A stretch of DNA of 64,000 nt. It comes from JBEKTW01 sp049515655. Lineage in GTDB: Bacteria; Bacteroidota; Ignavibacteria; UBA10030; SZUA-254. Positions 1 through 7,857 of this stretch are shown in pieces. Within the stretch, counting starts at the first letter, position 1, and every line of letters begins with the position of its first letter. The position numbers and the translations under genes are program-made. The stretch is from NCBI GenBank assembly GCA_049515655.1, contig JBEKTW010000011.1:1-64000 (forward strand), written 5' to 3'. A model generated the notes under the pieces. The model had not been told where the DNA came from and ran no database searches. It saw only the letters and a program-made list of their open reading frames with translations.

Positions 1-861
1 GTCTCGAAGCGAATTTCCAGACCGATGGTGGACATCGCCAGGAGCGTCGAGGAAATTCGGTCGGGCAATCTTGAGAAACATGTAAGCGTAAGGTCCGATG
101 ATGAAATCGGTCGGGTCGCCCAGGCAGTGAATGAACTGGTCGAAAAGCTTAAAACCGATATCGTCCAGTTGAAAAAATTGGAACAGGTGCGGAGTGAATT
201 CCTTGGCAATGTTTCGCATGAGCTCCGCACTCCGATCTTTTCGCTTCAAGGCTTCCTGGAGACGCTTCTCGACGGTGCGATTGACGATCCGAATGTCAAT
301 CGGGATTTTCTCAAAAAGGCCTCTTTGCACGCCTCCCGGTTGGACGATTTGCTCAGCGACCTGATTAATATCTCGCAGATCGAGTCGGGCGAGATGAAAA
401 TGAGCTTCCGGTATTTCGCGGTCAACGATTTCCTCGAGCAGGTCGTTTCCGAAATGAAACCCACCGCGGTGAAAAGGAAAATCTCTCTGGAACTTCAAAC
501 AATGGAAACCGAAGTTGAAGTGCTGGGGGATAAGGAACGTTTGAAGCAGGTTATGGTGAACCTCATTGACAATGCGATCAAGTACAATGGAAACAACGGC
601 GAGGTTGTGGTGTCCTCTGCCCGGACCGATGGAAAGGTAAGAATCACGGTGAGCGATACGGGTGTCGGCATCGCGAAGGAGCATCTCGGCCGGATCTTCG
701 AACGTTTCTATCGTGTCGATAAGGAGCGGTCGCGTGAGGCGGGAGGGACGGGCCTCGGTCTTGCCATTGTCAAACACATCGTTGAAGCGCACGGGAGCGG
801 GGTCGATGTCCAGAGTGAAACGGGGAAGGGAAGCTCTTTCAGCTTTGAATTGAAGACCTAG
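1..861 (+). CDS. Sensor histidine kinase, PhoR/WalK type (5' end outside window)
   Basis: The reading frame is open from base 1, so the gene begins upstream; the first ATG at 25 lies inside a HAMP domain (SRPM, DDEIGRVAQAVNEL). Then come a HisKA domain with the phospho-acceptor motif NVSHELRTP and a HATPase_c domain with DNAIKYN (N box), DTGVGIA (G1), FERFYR (F box) and GTGLGLAIVKH (G2). This is the cytoplasmic half of a membrane-bound class I kinase that phosphorylates an OmpR/PhoB-type regulator. No regulator adjoins on the downstream side, so its partner is probably upstream of the window. The TAG stop is the first three bases of a dispersed repeat. Confidence 0.93.
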   Translation, partial: VSKRISRPMVDIARSVEEIRSGNLEKHVSVRSDDEIGRVAQAVNELVEKLKTDIVQLKKLEQVRSEFLGNVSHELRTPIFSLQGFLETLLDGAIDDPNVNRDFLKKASLHASRLDDLLSDLINISQIESGEMKMSFRYFAVNDFLEQVVSEMKPTAVKRKISLELQTMETEVEVLGDKERLKQVMVNLIDNAIKYNGNNGEVVVSSARTDGKVRITVSDTGVGIAKEHLGRIFERFYRVDKERSREAGGTGLGLAIVKHIVEAHGSGVDVQSETGKGSSFSFELKT

Positions 862-997
862 TGTGCTGTTTCGGAAATAGATTGACTGAGTTTTTCGGCT
901 TTTAACCCTCACCCCTTTCCCCTCTCCCGATCCTTCGACTTCGCTCAGGACAGGAGCGGGAGAGGGGAATTGAAGAGGAGAGGGTAATGAGTGACAC
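859..997 (+). repeat. 139-bp dispersed element, copy 1 (flipped-core palindromic repeat)
   Basis: The element begins with the TAG stop of the kinase gene. It has a 71-bp left part, a 27-bp core (930-956) and a 41-bp right part. The core is bracketed by CCCTCTCCCG and CGGGAGAGGG, which can pair as a hairpin. A second copy at 48665-48803 on the minus strand aligns without gaps in both outer parts, but its core is inverted. It fills most of the 200-bp gap between the convergent kinase and kdpE genes and may act as a bidirectional terminator. Confidence 0.85.
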
Positions 998-1060
998 GAT
1001 ACTAGGACGACTCTCGATTGTCCGGGTCACCCCGAGGCAACGAACATGGAAGGTGCGTTC

Positions 1061-1765
1061 TCACCGGCCTGCATTTTCATCCTGAACAGAAAGCCGGTAG
1101 CCGATACCCGATTCGGTCAGGAGAAGCTTGGGACTGGTAGGATCGTCTTCCAGTTTCTTTCGAAGCTGGCCGATGTACACCCTTGAATACTGAGTTTCTT
1201 CTTCGAAGGTCGGGCCCCAGATTTGCTGCAAAATATAACGATGGGTGAGGACTCTTCCCGCGTTGCGGACAAAAAGCGCCAGCAACGCGTACTCCGTTGG
1301 AGTGAGTTTTACCGCTTCTCCATGTTTCTTCACGACCCGGGAGGCAAGGTCTACGAAGAGCGATCCCGCGCTGAAAGCATTGCCCTGTTCGGTTGATTCG
1401 CGGTGACGAAGCGCGGCACGAACGCGCGCGAGAAGTTCACCGCTTCGAAAGGGTTTGGTTAGATAATCGTCAGCCCCCGCGTCGAGCGCGGCAACAATGT
1501 CCTGCTCACTGGCACGCACCGAAAGAATGAGAATCGGGAAGGTGGCCCATTCCCGGAGTCTCTTCAGGATATCGATTCCATCCGCATCGGGAAGTCCCAG
1601 GTCCAGAATGACGATCTCGGGACGGGCCATCGCCGCCTGCTGCAGTCCTTCTTCGCCCGAAGCCGCCAAGAAGACTTTGTACCCGGCTGCTTCAAGTGTG
1701 ATTTGGAGAAGTCGACGGATCTGTATCTCGTCGTCGACGACGAGGATTGGTATGGGGTCACTCAC
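1061..1765 (-). CDS. kdpE: KdpE, potassium-responsive response regulator
   Basis: This is a 234-aa OmpR/PhoB-family regulator. The receiver domain (about 1-120) has the acidic pair VVDDE, phospho-acceptor Asp in VILDLGLPD and the Lys of DYLTKPF. A winged-helix DNA-binding domain follows (about 135-228; LTPTEYALLALF, VYIGQLRKKLEDD, ESGIGYRL). Its ATG overlaps the kdpD stop by 4 nt, so the two are translationally coupled. It should activate the kdp structural operon, which here lies about 25 kb away at 27.8-34.2 kb rather than adjacent. Confidence 0.95.
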   Translation of the reverse strand: MSDPIPILVVDDEIQIRRLLQITLEAAGYKVFLAASGEEGLQQAAMARPEIVILDLGLPDADGIDILKRLREWATFPILILSVRASEQDIVAALDAGADDYLTKPFRSGELLARVRAALRHRESTEQGNAFSAGSLFVDLASRVVKKHGEAVKLTPTEYALLALFVRNAGRVLTHRYILQQIWGPTFEEETQYSRVYIGQLRKKLEDDPTSPKLLLTESGIGYRLSVQDENAGR

Positions 1766-4443
1766 GGTTGAGGATCGCTGATTGCTTCATTGAGTAGTTG
1801 CAGGGGCAGCCGGATCGTGAATCGCGCCCCGCCGTCTTCCCTGTTTTCTACGCTGATGGTTCCGTTGTGCGCCTCGACAAAACCGCGGGCGATGGACAAG
1901 CCCAGCCCGGTTCCACCTGCATGTGTCCCCGGCACCCGATAAAACTTCTCAAAAACCTTTGGCAGTGCTTCTTTGGGAAATCCCGGGCCGTTGTCTGAAA
2001 CGGTGATGACACATTCCTGCCGGTCGATGTACCCGCGAATCTGAATCTTGGACCCGGCTGGAGTGTAAAGAGAAGCATTATGAAGGAGATTCGTAATAAC
2101 CTGTTCGATCAGGCCGAAGTCGAGCTTGACCAGAGGTATGTCGCCTGCCACCTCCGTTGTCACGAGATGGTTTGCCAGCTCCCGGTTGAGTTTTCGCACG
2201 GACGCGTTTACCAGGTCGCGCACGTCGCACCAGTCGAGCGAGGGCGCTATCCTTCCGGATTCGATTCGTGTCATATCGAGCAGGTTGTCGACCAATCGGT
2301 TTAGCCTCTCGGCCGCCGTGTGGATTTCATGTGTGAGATTATCCCTGACATCGCTGTTGCCCGAGGTTTTCCCGTCACGCAGAGTTTCCGACGCGCTGAC
2401 AATGGCCGCGATCGGCGTGCGAAGCTCGTGCGAGATGGAATTGAAGAGCGTTTTGTACAATCGCTCGGATTCCATAAAGACGATGGATTTCTTGGCAATT
2501 TCATTCAATTGTTCCCGTTCGAGGGTCGAGGCAATCTGGGTGATGAAGTTCTGCAGCAATGCTTCCTGCTCAATTGTAAACTGCTGATTATTGTTCGGTC
2601 GAACTCCAACGACTCCGAGAGGGTATCGCGGACCGGACATCGGGTAGTAGGTGGCCTGCGCGAAGGGAAGGGTGTCCGTAAATTTGCCCGCTTTCTTTTC
2701 GTTCCAGTATACCCACGCCGCCACGCCGAATTCCTTCGCATCGACTTCATACGTGCTTGCCGGATGCGACCTCGTGAAGATGTCGCCATCCGGTTCACTC
2801 AGAAATACCGCGATCTCGGAGTCGAAAAACTTCCGGATGTCCGATATGGCTGCCTTTGCCACTTCATCCTGCCCTGCCGCAACCGACAAATCCTTCGTGA
2901 GACTGTACAATGCGATTGCCCGTTCTTCACGTTGCCGCACTGCTTTCTCCCTCGCCCGAACCCGCGCCGTCAGTGTTCCGGTGACGGCCGCAATGGCAAA
3001 ATAGGTGAGGAGCATGAGGATGTCCTGACCTTTCGCTATGACAAAAGTAAATGTCGGAGGGATAAAAAAGTAATCCCAGACGAGAGCGCTCAGGCCTGCG
3101 GACAGCAGCACCGGCCCTGACCCGAGTTTCAACGATAACAGGGCAACCGTGAGCAGGAGGATGAGCGATACGGTTTGATATCCGACGAAGGGCGTGAACG
3201 GATAGGCCAGAAGTGTGACGAAGAAAACCGCCGCCGCCGCGAGAGCGTATTGAAGCGCTCCCGAGTGAATTTCAGGAAGGAAAAAACGCCGTCGCTGGGC
3301 TTCATGTTCCTCTTCTCCACCGACCACATACACGTCGATGTCTCCGCTTTTCTCAATGACGCGGTCGAGAAGGGTTTTCCTCAGGGCAAACATGCGCTGG
3401 GGTTTTCCGACCAGAACCTGTGTGGCGTTCTGCTGGCGGGCGACCCGCACCAGCGCCCCCGCGACATCGTCGTCGGCAGTTGTGATGATTTCCGCGCCGA
3501 GCTCCCGTGCAAGCTTGATATTCTTTGCAAGCCGGGCTTTTGCAGGCTCGGACAAACCCTTTGACGTTTCCACAAACACGGCGATCCACGATGCGTCCAT
3601 TGTATACGCGGTGCGGCGCGCCCATCGAATGAGTGAGACGCTGTGAGGGCTTGCACTGATGGCAACGAGGAGTCTCTGGCCGGATTTCCATGGACCGGAA
3701 ATCCGCTGGGTTTGCATGTAGTCCCGCAACTGGTGGTCGACACGTTCGGTGGTGATCCGCAATGCCATTTCACGGAGAGCTGTGAGGTTTCCCATACGGA
3801 AAAAATTCTGAATCGCCCGTTGTGAGCGTTCCGGGGCGTAGACTTTTCCCTCTGCCAGACGCTTCAGGAGTTCATCGGGCGGGATGTCGACAATTTCGAC
3901 CTCGTCTGCCTGCTCGAAGATGGAATCGGGAACTGTCTCTCGTACCGTGGAGCCCGTGATCTGGGCGACCGTATCGGCCCGGCTTTCGAGATGCTGGACG
4001 TTGAGCGTCGTGTAAACATCAATGCTGCTGTCGAGAATCTCCTGGACGTCCTGGAAGCGTTTTGCGTGGCGGCTTCCCGACGCGTTCGTATGAGCGAGCT
4101 CATCGACAAGAACAAGCTGAGGTTTTCGCGCGAGGATCGCGTCGAGGTCCATCTCTTCGAGGGTCGTGCCGTGGTAATCGAGTTTCCTTCGAGGAATGAC
4201 GGAGAGGCCTTCGAGAAGTGCCTCTGTCTCGGCACGCTTGTGGGTCTCTACATAGCCGATGACGACATCAATGCCTTTCATTTTCGCTTCATGTGCCGCC
4301 TTCAGCATATCATACGTCTTGCCGACGCCGGCGCACATACCGAAGAAGATCTTCAGTTTTGCCTTTGCTGCTTTCTCGTCTTCCTTTTTCAGGGCGCTGA
4401 GAAGGGCATCGGGATCGGGCCGTGTATCTTTGATGGGTTCCAC
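1762..4443 (-). CDS. kdpD: KdpD, osmosensitive K+ channel histidine kinase
   Basis: This is an 893-aa kinase if it starts at the GTG at 4443, which has a strong SD (AGGAAAGG, 6-nt spacing) and lies one base after the stop of the upstream 46-aa peptide. An upstream in-frame ATG at 4470 would add nine residues but has no SD. Domains in order: KdpD N-terminal domain with Walker A GMCAGVGKT and Walker B LVLVDELAHTN; a USP-like domain; four membrane segments; GAF; HisKA with SISHELRTP; and HATPase_c with DNGPGF and GTGLGLSIARG. It senses K+ limitation and turgor and phosphorylates KdpE, which overlaps its 3' end. About 894 aa is the usual length of the E. coli protein. Confidence 0.95.
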   Translation of the reverse strand: MEPIKDTRPDPDALLSALKKEDEKAAKAKLKIFFGMCAGVGKTYDMLKAAHEAKMKGIDVVIGYVETHKRAETEALLEGLSVIPRRKLDYHGTTLEEMDLDAILARKPQLVLVDELAHTNASGSRHAKRFQDVQEILDSSIDVYTTLNVQHLESRADTVAQITGSTVRETVPDSIFEQADEVEIVDIPPDELLKRLAEGKVYAPERSQRAIQNFFRMGNLTALREMALRITTERVDHQLRDYMQTQRISGPWKSGQRLLVAISASPHSVSLIRWARRTAYTMDASWIAVFVETSKGLSEPAKARLAKNIKLARELGAEIITTADDDVAGALVRVARQQNATQVLVGKPQRMFALRKTLLDRVIEKSGDIDVYVVGGEEEHEAQRRRFFLPEIHSGALQYALAAAAVFFVTLLAYPFTPFVGYQTVSLILLLTVALLSLKLGSGPVLLSAGLSALVWDYFFIPPTFTFVIAKGQDILMLLTYFAIAAVTGTLTARVRAREKAVRQREERAIALYSLTKDLSVAAGQDEVAKAAISDIRKFFDSEIAVFLSEPDGDIFTRSHPASTYEVDAKEFGVAAWVYWNEKKAGKFTDTLPFAQATYYPMSGPRYPLGVVGVRPNNNQQFTIEQEALLQNFITQIASTLEREQLNEIAKKSIVFMESERLYKTLFNSISHELRTPIAAIVSASETLRDGKTSGNSDVRDNLTHEIHTAAERLNRLVDNLLDMTRIESGRIAPSLDWCDVRDLVNASVRKLNRELANHLVTTEVAGDIPLVKLDFGLIEQVITNLLHNASLYTPAGSKIQIRGYIDRQECVITVSDNGPGFPKEALPKVFEKFYRVPGTHAGGTGLGLSIARGFVEAHNGTISVENREDGGARFTIRLPLQLLNEAISDPQP

Positions 4444-4444
4444 T

Positions 4445-4585
4445 TCAAACCTTTCCTGAGCGCACTCCATTAGAGAAACGGGACGTTGATTCCAACCTGG
4501 AAAGGGAGGAGAAATTCGCGACAATAACCGTGGCCACAAGGAGCACGATAACAATACTGAAGACGATGTATAATGATTTGCTCAT
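4445..4585 (-). CDS. 46-aa single-span membrane peptide coupled to kdpD
   Basis: The ORF opens MSKSLYIVFSIVIVLLVATV, one clear transmembrane helix, followed by a polar basic tail (FSNGVRSGKV). Its stop TGA is separated by one base from the SD-supported GTG of kdpD, and the kdpD SD lies within its last codons. It starts 16 nt after the chrA stop. This packing suggests a real translated peptide in a chrA-peptide-kdpD-kdpE operon. The SD of the peptide itself is weak (CCGGGC). No family is recognised; a role in sensing with KdpD is conjecture. It could still be a fortuitous ORF. Confidence 0.5.
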   Translation of the reverse strand: MSKSLYIVFSIVIVLLVATVIVANFSSLSRLESTSRFSNGVRSGKV

Positions 4586-4601
4586 TTGCCCGGCGTTTTC
4601 T

Positions 4602-5756
4602 TTAGATGCTGCCAAACGAAGAAAGATACCCAATAATTGCAGAACCTGCAACAATCCACGCGGGATGGACATTCCAGCGAATGAGAATGATTGCCGCGAG
4701 CGCAAAAATGATCCAGGAGCGAATGCCGGTGAGCGTTGTCAAACCTAACGTGACGCACACCGCTACCATTAATCCAAGCGAGGCCGCGTTCACGCCGTCG
4801 AGGAATCCTCCCGCCAGCGGCGACTTTCTCAGCTTTGGTATGAATCGACTGGTGGCAAAAACAAAGATGAAGGAAGGAAAGAACATGCCCGCGGTCGCGA
4901 CGGCAGCCCCCGGCAATCCAAGAAGCTGGTATCCTATGAATGTCGCAGTCGATGAAAGCGGTCCCGGGGTGAGCTGGCCGACGGCAATCGCATCGACGAG
5001 CTGGCCCTGTGTGAGCCAGTGTCGTGTTTCAACGAGTCCGCCCTGCAAAAAGGCAACGAGTACATATCCGCTGCCGTAGAGGATCGACCCTATCTTCAAG
5101 AAGAAGAGGCCGAGCCCGGCCAGCGTGGGAGAATCCGTGCCTCCGCCCGACAAGGCGAATGGAGTGAACATCACCATCGGCGGCAGCAAAGCGAGACAAA
5201 GGAGCGTTCCCGGATGCTGTTTCAGCCTGTCGCGCATTGCCCAGACGAGCCCGACAGCTCCGGAACCTAACAATAGTGCAACTTCATCGACGTGAAGGAG
5301 ATTCAATGCCACCACCGCCAAACCCAGAACCAGCATGAAGCGGTTTCTGACCAGTGGTTTGCCGAGGCGGGGGACGGCGGCGACGATGACTGCGATGACG
5401 GCTGCCCGGATGCCCCACATGATGCGGGTTGCCTCAGGTACCGAGCCAAACTCGACATACAGGCGCGCGCAGACGAGTGTGATGACAAAAGAAGGGAAGA
5501 TGAAGCACGCTCCCGCGACAATCAGTCCTTTCCATCCGGCCTTCACGTAACCGACGTGAATTGCCATCTCGGTGGAATTCGGACCGGGAATGAGGTTCGT
5601 CGCGCCGAGCATGTCGAGGAAATGTTGGTGGGTGATCCAGCTTCTGCGGTTCACCACCTCATCTTCCATCATCGCGATGTGGGCCGCCGGACCCCCAAAG
5701 GCAACCGTGCCGAGCTTGAAAAACAGGAAAGCAAGCTCTCTGAGCCGGGTTTTCAT
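4602..5756 (-). CDS. chrA: ChrA-type chromate efflux transporter (CHR family)
   Basis: At 384 aa this is the long two-domain form of the CHR family. Each half carries the family signature: FKLGTVAFGGPAAH and LIPGPNSTEMA in the N-terminal half, FLKIGSILYGSG and LTPGPLSSTATFIGY in the C-terminal half. Ten or more hydrophobic segments are visible. The family exports chromate, usually coupled to ions; some members have other anionic substrates. It is the most upstream gene of the run that includes kdpD and kdpE, an unusual pairing. Upstream there is only a hairpin-bearing spacer. Confidence 0.93.
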   Translation of the reverse strand: MKTRLRELAFLFFKLGTVAFGGPAAHIAMMEDEVVNRRSWITHQHFLDMLGATNLIPGPNSTEMAIHVGYVKAGWKGLIVAGACFIFPSFVITLVCARLYVEFGSVPEATRIMWGIRAAVIAVIVAAVPRLGKPLVRNRFMLVLGLAVVALNLLHVDEVALLLGSGAVGLVWAMRDRLKQHPGTLLCLALLPPMVMFTPFALSGGGTDSPTLAGLGLFFLKIGSILYGSGYVLVAFLQGGLVETRHWLTQGQLVDAIAVGQLTPGPLSSTATFIGYQLLGLPGAAVATAGMFFPSFIFVFATSRFIPKLRKSPLAGGFLDGVNAASLGLMVAVCVTLGLTTLTGIRSWIIFALAAIILIRWNVHPAWIVAGSAIIGYLSSFGSI

Positions 5757-5891
5757 CGCAACCTGTGATCCGCGTGGTGGAGTTTCATAAACGGTAAAAT
5801 ATAGTGATTCCCTTTCTCAGATTCACGTGTTCAGGAACGACAGCCTGGCTACTGTGCTTCACTCAGTACGGGTTCTCGGGAAAGGGGAAAC

Positions 5892-5917
5892 ATCCCCTCC
5901 TTTTTGAAGGAGGGGAT
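5892..5917. repeat. Perfect 11-bp hairpin in the chrA / DUF6132 spacer
   Basis: The 255-bp spacer (5757-6011) holds no gene. Its main feature is a perfect inverted repeat, ATCCCCTCCTT / AAGGAGGGGAT, with a 4-nt loop. It lies downstream of the six-gene redox operon on the minus strand and could act as its terminator or a REP-like element. AGGGG-rich sequence on both sides suggests a larger repeat. Confidence 0.6.
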
Positions 5918-6011
5918 TATAGGGGAAGTTTAAAAAAGGAGAAGACCGATATTCTCTCAACTGCCTTTCCGTAGGGCAGGCCCACAGTCTTTGAAATTCC
6001 ATATTGCATTG

Positions 6012-6245
6012 TCATTTTCTCCGGTCCGCGCTAGAATTGTCTTCGTTCTTCTTCATGGATGGCGCGGCTATCCATCCGATCAGTGCACCGTACGCTGTGC
6101 TCAACCACGGATTGCCGGTGATCGGGCAGGTGCTGGATGAACAGGCAACAAAATGATAATACGCAAACCCTCCGCCCGCGCCCAGCAGAACAGCAAGGGT
6201 TTTCTTGAGATGCGGGGGCACTGCCGCCAACTTCAGGAATCTCAT
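6012..6245 (-). CDS. DUF6132-type small membrane protein
   Basis: This 77-aa protein starts at the ATG at 6245, one base after the fmdB stop; an in-frame upstream ATG at 6290 would overlap fmdB and is unlikely. It has two hydrophobic segments around the motif VACSSSTCPITGNPW and a second stretch STAYGALIGW, which match my memory of the DUF6132 family. The two conserved cysteines face the same loop. The function is unknown. It is the last gene of the thioredoxin/OsmC operon, so a role in membrane-associated redox or sulfur handling is plausible but unproven. Confidence 0.75.
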   Translation of the reverse strand: MRFLKLAAVPPHLKKTLAVLLGAGGGFAYYHFVACSSSTCPITGNPWLSTAYGALIGWIAAPSMKKNEDNSSADRRK

Positions 6246-6246
6246 C

Positions 6247-6477
6247 TTAATCCAGCCGACATGCTCCGCCACAGCATCCGCCGTTCTCACATGCGGGGGC
6301 CGATGACATTTCGCTGGAAGATCGCCCGCTCATCGAAATGCTTGGGGCAGAGATGAGTTTCTTGTGCTTTGCAGACCCGCATTCCGGGCACCGGACATCT
6401 TCAACGATTTCGTGAGATTTGTGGAAGATATCGTATTCCGTACCACATTCGGTGCACTTATAGTCATAAACCGGCAT
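6247..6477 (-). CDS. FmdB-family zinc-ribbon protein
   Basis: This 76-aa protein has the FmdB signature: MPVYDYKCTECG, then DIFHKSHE and RCPECGSAKHKKL, giving a CxxC-CxxC zinc ribbon. The tail is extended and Cys-rich (CENGGCCGGACRLD). FmdB proteins are often called putative regulators, but their biochemical role is not established. It sits between the DUF1858 and DUF6132 genes with short spacers, so it is co-transcribed with thioredoxin. The extra C-terminal cysteines could bind a further metal, which is inference. Confidence 0.85.
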   Translation of the reverse strand: MPVYDYKCTECGTEYDIFHKSHEIVEDVRCPECGSAKHKKLISAPSISMSGRSSSEMSSAPACENGGCCGGACRLD

Positions 6478-6489
6478 TTGGGTACTCTT

Positions 6490-6729
6490 TCAGATGGTTT
6501 TCCGTTGAATGTAAAGATCATTGAGCTCCCGGATAAACGTTTCAACCTCGATGTCCGAGAAGCCTTTCTTTCTTGATGCGCTTGCGAACGTTCCCCAAAT
6601 CGGCTCGCCGCAGGCGATGCATGTGATCCCCTTATCCATGAGATAACGTACGGATGCGGGGAAGATGCGCACGAGATCCTCAATAGAAATGTCCCTGTGG
6701 ATGACGTCCATGCTCGATATTGTGCTCAC
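6490..6729 (-). CDS. DUF1858-domain redox-disulfide protein
   Basis: This 79-aa protein is a DUF1858 (hybrid-cluster-protein-associated) domain with a CxxC pair: KGITCIACGEPIWG. The GTG start at 6729 overlaps the OsmC stop as GTGA; an alternative ATG at 6711 begins at MDVIHRDISIEDL. The domain is thought to have a disulfide or redox role, often as an accessory to nitrosative or sulfur stress proteins. Its position in the thioredoxin operon supports thiol chemistry. No direct function is known. Confidence 0.8.
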   Translation of the reverse strand: MSTISSMDVIHRDISIEDLVRIFPASVRYLMDKGITCIACGEPIWGTFASASRKKGFSDIEVETFIRELNDLYIQRKTI

Positions 6730-7151
6730 GACGGCTCGATTTTGTACGAGTGTGTGATTTTGACGGCCGGTTGAAGCATCGCCGAGACCGCGCAGTACTT
6801 TGTGGTGGAGAGCGAAATTGCGTGTTCTACATCTGCGGCATCTATTGCATCTCCCTGGAATACGTATTCAATATGAATGTCAGTGAAGATCTGCGGATGT
6901 TCCTCACGGACGTTCCCGGTGAGGCGGACCTCCATTGTCTTGATCGGAGAATGTTTCTTCTTCAAAATTGGAATAACATCCATCGCGGTGCACCCGCCGA
7001 GAGCCATGAGCAGCAGTTCCTTTGGACTAGATCCGGCGCTGCTCCCACCGAATGTCGGCGATCCGTCCATGACAACCCAATGGCTCGAGTCAGCCTTGGC
7101 TATAAGTGTAGTACCCTGAACTTGCTTCACAAGTGCGTGTTTGCCCGCCAT
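6726..7151 (-). CDS. OsmC/YhfA-family peroxiredoxin-like protein
   Basis: This 141-aa OsmC-fold protein has the two conserved cysteines, one in LMALGGCTAMDV and one in STTKYCAVSAML. The family includes thiol-dependent hydroperoxide reductases (Ohr/OsmC); YhfA-like members have less certain activity. The sequence has the short YhfA-like N-terminus. It follows thioredoxin by 14 nt and overlaps the DUF1858 gene, so thioredoxin is a likely electron donor. Confidence 0.88.
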   Translation of the reverse strand: MAGKHALVKQVQGTTLIAKADSSHWVVMDGSPTFGGSSAGSSPKELLLMALGGCTAMDVIPILKKKHSPIKTMEVRLTGNVREEHPQIFTDIHIEYVFQGDAIDAADVEHAISLSTTKYCAVSAMLQPAVKITHSYKIEPS

Positions 7152-7165
7152 GGTTGCTTGTCCCT

Positions 7166-7519
7166 TCAGCGCGATACCGTTACGGGAGCATCCTGAACGT
7201 GTTTGTCAAGAAGCTCCTTCAGCATCTTTTTCGGGGCTGCACCAACCATGCCGTCAACCGCTTTGCCTCCACTGAATATAGCGAGCGTGGGGATGCTCAT
7301 GATGCCGTACGTTGAAGCAGTTTCCGGATTTTCGTCGGTGTTCAATTTTACTACTTTCAAACGCCCGGCATACTCTTGCGCGAGCTCCTCCACGACAGGT
7401 CCGACCATTTTGCACGGGCCGCACCACGGGGCCCAAAAATCGACGAGAACGGGATGAGTAGATTCAAGAACCTCCTTCGTGAAATTACTGTCGGTGCCGA
7501 TAACGACGTGCTTGTTCAT
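7166..7519 (-). CDS. trxA: Thioredoxin
   Basis: This 117-aa thioredoxin has active site FWAPWCGPCKMV, the cis-proline loop MSIPTLAIF and the GAAPKKML helix. It reduces disulfides in cytoplasmic proteins. Its ATG follows the TAA of the DUF2892 gene with no gap, and the last codons of that gene (AAAAGGAGC) form its SD, so the two are coupled. The downstream OsmC, DUF1858 and FmdB genes make a small thiol-stress operon. The C-terminal extension (HVQDAPVTVSR) is slightly longer than usual. Confidence 0.95.
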   Translation of the reverse strand: MNKHVVIGTDSNFTKEVLESTHPVLVDFWAPWCGPCKMVGPVVEELAQEYAGRLKVVKLNTDENPETASTYGIMSIPTLAIFSGGKAVDGMVGAAPKKMLKELLDKHVQDAPVTVSR

Positions 7520-7744
7520 TTATTCAGCTCCTTTTGTTTGCGGTTCAGTGCGCTGAGTGGAGATCCGGCACGCCCCGTACATGGGGCAATACCCTGCGAA
7601 TCCGGTGACCAGAAATGCAAGGGCCACGATTCCAAAGATGATTGCCGTGGCTCCCGAAACAGCGCCCGACAGGTAGAGAACAACCGCGAGAACTGCCAGC
7701 ACAATCCTGAGGATTCTGTCGAATATTCCAACATTCTTCTTCAT
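7520..7744 (-). CDS. DUF2892 inner-membrane protein
   Basis: This 74-aa protein has the YgaP-like DUF2892 membrane domain: KNVGIFDRILRIVLAV, a second hydrophobic span FGIVALAFLVTGF, and the Cys motif GYCPMYGACRI. Such domains often accompany rhodaneses or thioredoxins and are thought to anchor sulfur or redox enzymes. It is the first gene of the six-gene redox operon, so the promoter should lie in 7745-7857. The specific function is unknown. Confidence 0.82.
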   Translation of the reverse strand: MKKNVGIFDRILRIVLAVLAVVLYLSGAVSGATAIIFGIVALAFLVTGFAGYCPMYGACRISTQRTEPQTKGAE

Positions 7745-7857
7745 GATTCTTTATCCTTTTCTAACATGAAACAGATGAATTTAGTCTTCATCCTATAAGA
7801 TGCAGCAAGTTGGAAAAGGATTCAGAATTCGCGACGGATAATGGATTGTTCTGTTTT

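Noticed and set aside
2320..3120. 266-aa plus-strand ORF
   Set aside because: Antisense to kdpD, which has complete kinase motifs; no motifs of its own.
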